Source: an uncultured Coriobacteriales bacterium (GTDB taxonomy: Bacteria; Actinomycetota; Coriobacteriia; Coriobacteriales; UMGS124). From it: a DNA stretch of 43,899 nt. The first letter of the stretch is position 1; every line of letters starts with the position of its first letter. The notes under the pieces were generated by a model that worked only from the letters and a program-made list of their open reading frames with translations, did not search any database and was not told the DNA's origin. Below, piece after piece: positions 25,687 to 32,827 of the stretch. Made by a program: the position numbers and the translations under genes. Location of the stretch: the NCBI GenBank assembly GCA_902464015.1, contig CABQHM010000027.1, forward strand, positions 1-43,899, in the 5' to 3' direction.

Positions 25687-27543
25687 TTAGGCGTTGGCGG
25701 CGGCCGCGGCGTTCATGGCGCGGACCTTGGCCTTGCGGCGCTCGGTCTCGGTGAGCAGACGCTTGCGCATGCGGATGTGACGCGGGGTCACCTCGACAAG
25801 CTCGTCATCGGCGATGTACTCGAGGGCCTCCTCAAGCGTGAAGGTACGCTTGGGGGTAAGCTGCACGGCGATGTCAGCCGTGGAGGAACGCTGGTTGCCC
25901 AGGGACTTGGTACGCGCGACGTTGACGACCATCTCGCCCTCGCGAGGCTGCTCGCCCACAATCATGCCCTCGTAGCACTCGTCGCCCGGCTCAACGAAGA
26001 GCTGGCCGCGCTCCTGCAGGGTGCCCAGAGCGTAAGCGACGGCGGCCTCGGTGGACATGGAGACCATAAGACCGTTCTTGCGGGCGTTGATGTCGCCTGC
26101 GTAGGGGCCGTACTCGAGGAACGTGTGGTACATCATGGCCTCGCCGTGGCTGACGTTGAGCACGCGGGTCTTGAGGCCCATGAGGCCGCGGGTGGGGATC
26201 TTGAACTTCACGTTGGCGCGGTCGTCGTAGGTCTCCATGTTGGTCATGACGCCACCCACGAAGCCGAACTGCTCGATGACCTTGCCGGCGTACTCGGCGG
26301 GAGTCTCAACCACGGCCTCCTCGTAGGGCTCGAGGAGCTTGCCGTTCTCGTCCTTGTGGTAGATGACGCGGGGACGGCCGACCTGGAACTCGTAGCCCTC
26401 GCGGCGCATGCTCTCCATGAGAACGGTCAGGTGCAGAATGCCGCGGCCGGCGACCTCGACGCCCGAGTGATCCTCGAGCTCGTTAATGGACATCGTGATG
26501 TTGGCCTCTTTCTCGGCCATCAGGCGCTCCTTGAGCTGGCGGGCGCCCACGATGTTGTTCTGGTCCTCGCGACCCACGAGCGGCGAGGTGGAAGCCTCAA
26601 AAATGACCGACAGCGTGGGGGGATCAACGTGAAGGGGCTCAAGGTGCTGGGGGTTCTCAGGATCGGTGAACACGTCGCCGATGTCGGTGGCGTCAGCACC
26701 CACAACTGCGGCGATGTCGCCAGCCTGAGCCTCAGTGCACTCCTTGCGGCCAAGATAGTCGAAGGTGAAGAGCGTCTTGACCGTGGCCGTGGAAGTGGAG
26801 CCGTTATTCTTGACGACAGCGATCTTGTCACCCTTGTGCACCGTGCCGGAGTAGATGCGGCCCACGCCGATGCGGCCAAGGAAGTTGTCGTGGTCGACGT
26901 TGACAACCTGCATGGCAAGAGGGGCGTCGACGTCAACGTCGGGAGCGGGCAGGCCGTCGACGATCATGTCGAGCAGCGGGTACATGTCCATGTTGCCGTC
27001 TTCAGGATCAAGACGGGCATAGCCGTTGACACCGGAGGCAAACACGACGTGCTCCATGGAGAAGGTGAGCTGCTCGTCAGTGGCGCCCAGGTCGCACATC
27101 AGGTCGAGCACGTCGTTGACGGCAGCCTCGGGACGGGCACCGGGACGGTCGATCTTGTTGATGACGATCATGATGGAAAGACCGGCAGAGATAGCGTTGG
27201 AGAGCACGAAACGCGTCTGGGGCATAGGGCCCTCGAAGGCGTCAACGAGCAGCAGGGCTCCGTCAGCCATATGCAGAACGCGCTCGACCTCGCCACCGAA
27301 GTCAGCGTGGCCAGGAGTATCAATCACGTTGATCTTGATGCCCTTGTACTCAATGGAGATGTTCTTGGCAAGGATGGTGATGCCGCGCTCGCGCTCCTGG
27401 TCGTTAGAGTCGAGGATGCGCTCCTGCACCTCCTGGTTGGCACGGAAGGCGTCCGTCGCACGCAGGAGCTTGTCGCACAAGGTAGTCTTACCATGGTCGA
27501 CGTGGGCGATGATTGCAACGTTTCTCAAGTGCTCCTGACGCAT
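25687..27543 (-). CDS. typA: Translational GTPase TypA/BipA
   Basis: A 618-residue ribosome-binding GTPase. G1 motif AHVDHGKT (13-20), G3 DTPGHADFGGE and G4 NKIDRP are intact, followed by EF-G-like domains and the BipA-specific C terminus (RHIRMRKRLL). It acts in ribosome assembly and stress or low-temperature growth in the species studied. The C-terminal tail is Ala-rich. ATG 27543 has AAAGG upstream. A TTTTCAACC sequence (27548-27556), similar to the origin boxes described below, lies in its leader but may be chance. Confidence 0.97.
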   Translation of the reverse strand: MRQEHLRNVAIIAHVDHGKTTLCDKLLRATDAFRANQEVQERILDSNDQERERGITILAKNISIEYKGIKINVIDTPGHADFGGEVERVLHMADGALLLVDAFEGPMPQTRFVLSNAISAGLSIMIVINKIDRPGARPEAAVNDVLDLMCDLGATDEQLTFSMEHVVFASGVNGYARLDPEDGNMDMYPLLDMIVDGLPAPDVDVDAPLAMQVVNVDHDNFLGRIGVGRIYSGTVHKGDKIAVVKNNGSTSTATVKTLFTFDYLGRKECTEAQAGDIAAVVGADATDIGDVFTDPENPQHLEPLHVDPPTLSVIFEASTSPLVGREDQNNIVGARQLKERLMAEKEANITMSINELEDHSGVEVAGRGILHLTVLMESMRREGYEFQVGRPRVIYHKDENGKLLEPYEEAVVETPAEYAGKVIEQFGFVGGVMTNMETYDDRANVKFKIPTRGLMGLKTRVLNVSHGEAMMYHTFLEYGPYAGDINARKNGLMVSMSTEAAVAYALGTLQERGQLFVEPGDECYEGMIVGEQPREGEMVVNVARTKSLGNQRSSTADIAVQLTPKRTFTLEEALEYIADDELVEVTPRHIRMRKRLLTETERRKAKVRAMNAAAAANA

Positions 27544-27598
27544 ATGTTTTTCAACCTTTCAGACGTAACGTGCGTACATGCGATAAGAATAGCGAGTT

Positions 27599-28072
27599 CT
27601 ATGCGAGTAACTCCACCACACCGGCAGGTGCAACATCTGAGCACACAAAGTTTTGCTCATCGGCGGGGTTGTCATAGGTAAGGTAGGCGGAATAGCCCTG
27701 CGAAAGGCCTTTCTCGCCGTATTCGACGATGAGGGCGGGAACATATCCCTCTTCAAAGCCTTCGTCGATTGCGCCGTCGTACGCAATGGCATAACGCACG
27801 GCGGGGCCGGTAAGACCCTCAATCGACTGCTTGCCGGTGGCTGCCGCGCGCACGCGCGCACGGGCCTCCTCAATGCTTTCCTCGAAGTCATCGTCATCAA
27901 AGGTGAGCAGCGTTGCCTTGCCGGCCTTGTCGGCAACGGCAAGGCTCACCGAAAGCTCGCCAGAGGTGGCAAGAATATCGAGTGCATAATCAATGAGGGA
28001 ACAGGTGAGGTCGTCGAGCTCTTGGCTGATGGGCTCGGGGGTGCAGGGCGCGTCATGTGCGTCGCTCATCAT
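27599..28072 (-). CDS. Acidic protein of unknown function (orphan family, copy 2)
   Basis: A 157-residue acidic cytoplasmic protein that I do not recognise. It has no membrane segment or signal peptide. Features are LSVSLAVADKAG, a very acidic TFDDDDFEESIEEA stretch, YAIAYDGAIDEGF and VPALIVEYGEKG. Its layout parallels the orphan protein at 21133-21696. The start ATG at 28072 overlaps the stop of the upstream gene (ATGA), so the two are translationally coupled. Confidence 0.78.
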   Translation of the reverse strand: MMSDAHDAPCTPEPISQELDDLTCSLIDYALDILATSGELSVSLAVADKAGKATLLTFDDDDFEESIEEARARVRAAATGKQSIEGLTGPAVRYAIAYDGAIDEGFEEGYVPALIVEYGEKGLSQGYSAYLTYDNPADEQNFVCSDVAPAGVVELLA

Positions 28073-28758
28073 GCTTCCTTCCTGTCGGTATCTTCGTGCT
28101 CAACATCCTGGTCGGAACCAATCACAGGCGCCTCAAGCGCAGCGGGGACCTTCTGGGTGGATGCGACATCCTCGTCATCGGTCAAACCCAGCGCACATTT
28201 AAAAGAGGCAATCGACTCGTCGATGGCCAAGATATGACCTTTGAGCTTGCGACACGTGAGGATGGAACGCGTGAGAACCGTGGAGGCGACCACGGCTGCA
28301 ACGGCAAGTACGGTGAAGATGGCAATGCGTGCCATCATCAGGCGCACGTAGCGCAAGGCGACGAATCCCACAACAATGCATACCAACAAGGCGATGATGG
28401 AATTGCGGCGAGCTTCCTGCTGAACACCCAGGTATATACACACCTGTTGGCGCAGGAGCTCCACACCCTTCAACCGTGACTGTTTCTCGACGAGAGCGGT
28501 CACACGCGTTTTGCCCTTGCGGGGATTTGCATACAAGTCCACCTGACGGGCCGCTGAGCGGTTGTGCGGGTTGAGAAGGTACTTCTTTGCCTCGCGAGCT
28601 TTGTTGAGGAAATGATCGACGCGGTTCTGCAAAGCCGGGATGTCGGAGAAGTCAAACTCCCCCACAGCCTTTTCCAGTCCATAGAGGGCCATCGTGATGT
28701 CCTCGTCGCTTGCCCCCTCCTCCAAACCGAGGGCATGCAGGGCCTCGAAGCGATTCAT
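28069..28758 (-). CDS. Two-pass membrane protein with J-domain-like N terminus
   Basis: A 229-residue protein. The first ~75 residues (RFEALHALGLEEGASDEDI ... AKKYLLNPHNRSAAR) resemble the helix pattern of a DnaJ domain: a short helix, a GASDEDI-type turn, and a closing L-x-NP-x-x-R. I see no HPD tripeptide, so it would be a degenerate J-like domain. A basic region (KGKTRVTALVEKQSRLK) and two adjacent membrane segments (about 118-138 and 142-165) follow, then an acidic tail. I chose ATG 28758, with GGAGGG upstream. It is coupled to the orphan gene downstream. Function unknown. Confidence 0.72.
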   Translation of the reverse strand: MNRFEALHALGLEEGASDEDITMALYGLEKAVGEFDFSDIPALQNRVDHFLNKAREAKKYLLNPHNRSAARQVDLYANPRKGKTRVTALVEKQSRLKGVELLRQQVCIYLGVQQEARRNSIIALLVCIVVGFVALRYVRLMMARIAIFTVLAVAAVVASTVLTRSILTCRKLKGHILAIDESIASFKCALGLTDDEDVASTQKVPAALEAPVIGSDQDVEHEDTDRKEA

Positions 28759-28787
28759 ATGGACGGCTCCCTCCACGCGCCGGAATA

Positions 28788-28822
28788 ACAAAAAGGGCCG
28801 GCCAGGTTTCCCCGTCCGACCC
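28788..28822 (-). terminator. Intrinsic terminator after tRNA-Ala
   Basis: Stem GGGTCGG/CCGGCCC (28795-28801 with 28816-28822, one wobble pair), followed on the minus strand by TTTTTGTT. It separates the tRNA from the J-like gene. Confidence 0.8.
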
Positions 28823-28833
28823 GCTCGTTTCGA

Positions 28834-28909
28834 TGGTGGAGATGAAGGGGTTCGAACCCTCGGCCTCAGGCTTGCAAAGCCCGCGCTCTCCCAGCTGAGC
28901 TACATCCCC
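28834..28909 (-). tRNA. tRNA-Ala(TGC)
   Basis: A 76-nt class I tRNA with encoded CCA. Acceptor stem GGGGATG/CATCTCC, anticodon loop TTTGCAA (TGC), D-arm AGCTCAGCTGGGAGAGC and T-arm GGTTCGAACCC. The G3-T70 pair position required for alanyl identity is present in the acceptor stem. Confidence 0.96.
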
Positions 28910-28913
28910 ATAG

Positions 28914-28963
28914 GTAAAAATAAACGCCCCAGCGGCGACTCGGCTCACGCTGAGGCGTTTATT
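28914..28963 (-). terminator. Intrinsic terminator between tRNA-Ile and tRNA-Ala
   Basis: A long hairpin (arms 28919-28934 and 28948-28963, one mismatch) is followed on the minus strand by TTTATTTTTACC-type T-rich sequence. It would end the tRNA-Ile transcript, so tRNA-Ala needs read-through or its own promoter. Confidence 0.75.
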
Positions 28964-28973
28964 ACCAAGTAAA

Positions 28974-29050
28974 TGGTGGGCCCGACAAGGTTCGAACTTG
29001 TGACCTCCCGGTTATCAGCCGGACGCTCTGACCAACTGAGCTACGGGCCC
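28974..29050 (-). tRNA. tRNA-Ile(GAT)
   Basis: A 77-nt class I tRNA with encoded CCA. Acceptor stem GGGCCCG/CGGGCCC, anticodon loop CTGATAA (GAT), and an intact T-arm. Ile(GAT) and Ala(TGC) commonly sit in rRNA spacers; here they are a free-standing pair without rRNA. Confidence 0.96.
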
Positions 29051-29066
29051 TCAAAACGCGGGGATT

Positions 29067-29096
29067 AATATACAACGTCCTCAAGCCTGACGTCAA
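29067..29096 (-). promoter_or_regulatory. Promoter of tRNA-Ile
   Basis: TATATT (29067-29072) and TTGACG (29091-29096) with an 18-bp spacer on the minus strand, 16 bp before the tRNA. Both hexamers match the sigma-70 consensus in five of six positions. Confidence 0.8.
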
Positions 29097-29189
29097 CAAT
29101 GAATTTGATTTGTGAAGACATCATCATAATTCAAAACAGCTACAATGGGCAACCTATAGTGAGCAAAGAGGAAGCGAGAGGAGGCTGCA

Positions 29190-29690
29190 GTGATACGCGT
29201 GAATCTAGAGACGGTCGCAATGGGCTCGATCCCTGGCACAAGCCTCGTTCTTTTGAGGCCGGTAGCAGGTGAAAAGCACCGAGACTCCGTGCTTCCCATT
29301 TGCATCGGCCCCGTGGAGGCAGCCTGCATCGGCCGTGCCCTCAATCCCGACGGCGCAAGCCGGCCCATGACGCATGCGCTCCTCAATGCTGCCATCGTGC
29401 AGCTTGGCGGGCAGGTAAGCCATGTGTCCATCGACAAGGTGAGCGGCACTGTGTTTTATGCCAGCATTCACATCAAGCGCATCTGCGATGAGGTCTGCAT
29501 CGATTCGAGGCCCTCTGATGCCATCGCGTTGGCGGTGCGAGCCCAAGCCCCCATCTACGTCGACGACGCAGTGATGGCCTCGGCGAGCTTCCCGGCATGG
29601 GTCAACGTCCCCAAAGAGGCACAAAAGGCCATGCAGGAGGAGTTTCACAGCTTTGTGGAGGAGCTCAACCCCGAAGACTTCTCGTTGTAG
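29190..29690 (+). CDS. Bifunctional nuclease family protein (BFN, DUF151)
   Basis: A 166-residue member of the DUF151/bifunctional nuclease family: VLPICIGPVEAACIGRAL near residue 37, THALLNAAIVQLGG, and SRPSDAIALAVRAQAPIYV near residue 108. Thermotoga and plant members are studied, and in actinobacteria the fold often accompanies recombination or stress genes. The substrate here is unknown. GTG 29190 has a strong GAGAGGAGG upstream. It stands alone on the plus strand, divergent from tRNA-Ile and convergent with gyrA. Confidence 0.9.
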   Translation: MIRVNLETVAMGSIPGTSLVLLRPVAGEKHRDSVLPICIGPVEAACIGRALNPDGASRPMTHALLNAAIVQLGGQVSHVSIDKVSGTVFYASIHIKRICDEVCIDSRPSDAIALAVRAQAPIYVDDAVMASASFPAWVNVPKEAQKAMQEEFHSFVEELNPEDFSL

Positions 29691-29715
29691 AACCAATCGC
29701 ACTCATATCGCGCAC

Positions 29716-29773
29716 GAAAAAGGGCCTGTCCGCTCGCTTCATTGGGAAGCATTGAGCGGACAGGCCCTTCCTT
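29716..29773. terminator. Bidirectional terminator between the BFN gene and gyrA
   Basis: A perfect 16-bp inverted repeat (29720-29735 with 29754-29769) with A/T runs on both sides. It should stop transcription of the plus-strand BFN gene and of the minus-strand gyrA. Confidence 0.93.
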
Positions 29774-29810
29774 TTCAAGCACGCAAGGTCAGTGACGACC
29801 TCGAAAACCG

Positions 29811-32555
29811 CTACTCCCCGGCTTCGAGCGCCTCGTCGACGGAACCTTCCTCGCCGTCGCCCAGGTCGACCTCATCAAGGCCGCCGTCGGTCACGGCGTT
29901 GAGGTCAAGGGTGCCCTGGCCTGACAGCTGGGCTGCCTTGGACTTGTTGTTGGGGCGCATACGAGCCACAGCCATGACCCTGTCGCCGTCGGCCACGTCC
30001 ATGATGCGCACGCCCTGCGTGGAGCGACCGAGCTTCGAGATGTCGTTGGCACGCACGCGAATGACAACGCCTTCGGCGGAGACAATCATAATCTCATGCT
30101 GCGGACCGATGACCTTCACACCTGCAAGCAGGCCCTTTTTCACCGTCATCTGGATGGTGTAGACACCCTGACCACCACGATTCTGCTCGGGGTACTCGCT
30201 GATGGGCGTGCGCTTGCCATAGCCCTTCTCAGTGATGACGAACAGGTCGCCGTTGCCGTTGGTCGTCTCCATGGAGAGCAGCTTGGCACCGTCGGTAAGG
30301 GCGATGCCCTTGACGCCCATGGTATTGCGGCCAGTGGGGCGCACCTGCGACTCGTCCCACTTGATGGCCTTGCCGGCATCGGACACCAGGATGATCTTGT
30401 CGCCCTCGTGCACGCGACGCACGGCAATGAGCTCGTCGGTGGGACGCAGCAGGATGGCGATGATGCCGTCGCGACGCGACTTGGCAAACTCTGCCAGCGA
30501 GGTCTTCTTGACCATGCCCTCACGCGTGGCAAAGAACCAGTAGTCGTTCTCCGGGAAGTCGCGCGTGTTCACAACGGCGGCGACAGTCTCGCCTTCCTCG
30601 AGCGGCAGCAGGTTCACGATGGCCGTGCCGCGAGCCGTGCGGCTGGCAAGCGGCAGCTCGTGGACCTTGAGGCGGTAGACCTTGCCCTTGTTGGTGAAGA
30701 AGAGGACGTACTCGTGAGTCGAGGCCACAAAGATGCGGTCGACGAAGTCATTCTCTTTGAGGTTCACGCCCTGCATGCCCTTGCCACCGCGGTTCTGCGA
30801 GCGGTACGTGGCAACAGGCAGGCGCTTCACATAACCCGAAGACGTGATGGTGACGACCATGTCCTCATCGGCGATGAGGTCCTCGACGTTGAGCTCCTTG
30901 GTGCCCTCATGGCTGATCTCGGTGCGGCGCGGGTCGGCAAACTTGTCCTTGATCTCGCGCATCTCTTCCTTGATGACGCCCAGGATCTTCTCCGGGTTGG
31001 CAAGAAGGTCCTCGTAGTAGGCGATAGCGCGGCGCAGACCGTCAAGCTCTTCCTGAATCTTGTCGCGCTCGAGACCAGTGAGGCGCTTCAGGCGCATCTC
31101 GAGAATGGCTGTGGTCTGTTCGGTCGTGAAGCCGAAACGGGAGATCATGCGCTCGGAAGCCTCGACGTCGGTGCGCGAGGAGCGGATGATGTTGATGACC
31201 TCGTCGATGTTGTCGAGCGCCATGAGCAGGCCCTCTTTGATATGGGCGCTGGCCTGGGCCTTTGCAAGGTCATAGCGCGTGCGCCTCGTGACGACATCGA
31301 CCTGGTGGTCAATGTAGTACTGCAACATCTCACGCAGGCTCAGCTGCTTGGGCACGCCGTTGACGAGCGCCAGATGGTTGCAGCCGAACGTGGTTTGAAG
31401 AGAGGTGTGCTTGTAGAGGTTGTTGAGCACGACCTCGGGCACAGCGGAGTTCTTGAGCTCGATGACGAGGCGCAGGCCCTTGCGGTTGGACTCGTCGCGC
31501 ATGTCGGCGACACCCTCGATGCGCTTCTCGTTAACGAGCTGGGCAATCTTCTCCTGCAGCATGCCCTTGTTCACCGTGTAGGGGAACTCGGTAAACACGA
31601 GCTTGTTGCGGCCCGTCTTGCTCGTCTCGACGTGAGCCTTGGCGCGCACGGTGAGCGAGCCACGGCCGGTCTCATAGGCGTCACGAATACCGTCGGAACC
31701 CATGATGATGGCGCCGGTCGGAAAGTCAGGACCGGGCATCACGGTCATGAGCTCGTCGACCGTGGCATCGGGGTTGTCGATGAGCATGCAGGTGGCGTCG
31801 ATGGCCTCACCGAGGTTGTGGGGAGCGACGTTGGTCGCCATACCAACGGCGATGCCGGCAGAGCCGTTGACAAGCAAGTTGGGGAAGCGGGCAGGAAGCA
31901 CCGTGGGCTCATGGAGCGACTCATCGTAGTTGGGCTGCCAGTCCACGGTGTCCTTGTTCAGGTCGCGCAGGAGCTCCATAGCGGGCTTGGCCAGGCGCGA
32001 CTCGGTGTAACGCATGGCTGCCGCAGAGTCGCCGTCGATGTTGCCGAAGTTGCCATGGCCGTCTACCAGCGGCACGCGCATGGAGAACCACTGGGCCTGA
32101 CGCACCATGGCGTCGTACACGGCGGAGTCACCGTGGGGGTGGTACTTACCGATAACTTCGCCGACGGTCCATGCCGACTTCTTATGGGGCTTGTTGGGGA
32201 AGATGCTCGCCTCGTTCATGGCGTACAGGATGCGGCGGTGCACCGGTTTCAAACCGTCGCGCACGTCAGGAAGGGCACGTGCGGTAATGACGCTCATCGA
32301 GTACTCGATGAACGACTGCTCCATCTCTCCGCCGAACTCGGTAAGCTGAAGCTGGGCAGGGGCGATGTCCTCTATGCCTGCCTCGAGCTCCTCGTCGTCG
32401 TCCTCCTCTTCGGTTTCCTCTTCACCCGTCTCGTCAGGAGCATCGGGATCGTACTCTTCACCCGACGACGCATCCTCCTCAGCGCGCGCCATGAGGCGGC
32501 GCAGGTCGTCAGGCAGGCCCACACCCTCGTTCATGTTGTTAAAATCGTCAGCCAC
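29811..32555 (-). CDS. gyrA: DNA gyrase subunit A
   Basis: A 914-residue gyrase A. The breakage-reunion domain has the catalytic Tyr183 (AAMRYTE) and a quinolone-determining region of the sensitive type, with S144 and D148 in GDSAVYD (E. coli S83 and D87). The C-terminal beta-pinwheel has GyrA-box-like QNRGGKG and a second QNRGGQG; position 2 is Asn rather than Arg. Numbering is shifted +61 relative to E. coli because of an N-terminal extension with an acidic run at about 25-63. It starts with GTG 32555. Located 272 bp after gyrB with a repeat array in between. Confidence 0.97.
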   Translation of the reverse strand: MADDFNNMNEGVGLPDDLRRLMARAEEDASSGEEYDPDAPDETGEEETEEEDDDEELEAGIEDIAPAQLQLTEFGGEMEQSFIEYSMSVITARALPDVRDGLKPVHRRILYAMNEASIFPNKPHKKSAWTVGEVIGKYHPHGDSAVYDAMVRQAQWFSMRVPLVDGHGNFGNIDGDSAAAMRYTESRLAKPAMELLRDLNKDTVDWQPNYDESLHEPTVLPARFPNLLVNGSAGIAVGMATNVAPHNLGEAIDATCMLIDNPDATVDELMTVMPGPDFPTGAIIMGSDGIRDAYETGRGSLTVRAKAHVETSKTGRNKLVFTEFPYTVNKGMLQEKIAQLVNEKRIEGVADMRDESNRKGLRLVIELKNSAVPEVVLNNLYKHTSLQTTFGCNHLALVNGVPKQLSLREMLQYYIDHQVDVVTRRTRYDLAKAQASAHIKEGLLMALDNIDEVINIIRSSRTDVEASERMISRFGFTTEQTTAILEMRLKRLTGLERDKIQEELDGLRRAIAYYEDLLANPEKILGVIKEEMREIKDKFADPRRTEISHEGTKELNVEDLIADEDMVVTITSSGYVKRLPVATYRSQNRGGKGMQGVNLKENDFVDRIFVASTHEYVLFFTNKGKVYRLKVHELPLASRTARGTAIVNLLPLEEGETVAAVVNTRDFPENDYWFFATREGMVKKTSLAEFAKSRRDGIIAILLRPTDELIAVRRVHEGDKIILVSDAGKAIKWDESQVRPTGRNTMGVKGIALTDGAKLLSMETTNGNGDLFVITEKGYGKRTPISEYPEQNRGGQGVYTIQMTVKKGLLAGVKVIGPQHEIMIVSAEGVVIRVRANDISKLGRSTQGVRIMDVADGDRVMAVARMRPNNKSKAAQLSGQGTLDLNAVTDGGLDEVDLGDGEEGSVDEALEAGE

Positions 32556-32597
32556 GCTACAGCCTTTCTCTACGTGGTCCTAATCGTTGGCAATCAA

Positions 32598-32821
32598 AGC
32601 CCCGCGGAACGCCGCAGGCCAGGTTCCGCCTCTCACTAAAACGCGGGTTCTGAGGCACAAGGCGCGCAGGGCCGACGTGTACTGGAGTACTCTAGGTCCT
32701 GCGCAACGCCGCGCATCAGGTTCCGCCCTTACAAACGCGGGTTCTGGCCTGCAAGGCGTCGGGAGGCGATGCGTACTAGATATACGTGAGCCTCCCGAGA
32801 ACGCAGCAGGCCAGGTTCCGC
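32598..32821 (-). repeat. Tandem structured hairpin repeats between gyrB and gyrA
   Basis: Two full units (32736-32821 and 32642-32726, period 94 bp) and a partial third (32598-32629). On the minus strand each full unit starts GCGGAACCTG, ends CAGAACCCGCG, and folds into a two-stem hairpin. The stems differ in sequence but keep their pairing: in unit 1 a 9-bp outer and 8-bp inner stem, in unit 2 an interrupted outer stem and a 7-bp inner stem. A conserved internal loop (GCGTT / GCCTT) is shared. The terminal loops differ. The array starts 7 bp after the gyrB stop codon. Confidence 0.82.
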
Positions 32822-32827
32822 AACATC

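Noticed and set aside
25777..27681. A 634-codon open frame on the plus strand
   Set aside because: Antisense shadow of typA; valine/leucine/histidine-rich low-information protein with no motifs.
30096..32639. An 847-codon open frame on the plus strand
   Set aside because: It is the antisense shadow of gyrA in a G+C-rich sequence; no ribosome-binding site and no family features.
32598..32821. Tandem repeats considered as a CRISPR array
   Set aside because: Only two full units, stem sequences vary in a paired way, and no constant repeat with unique spacers.
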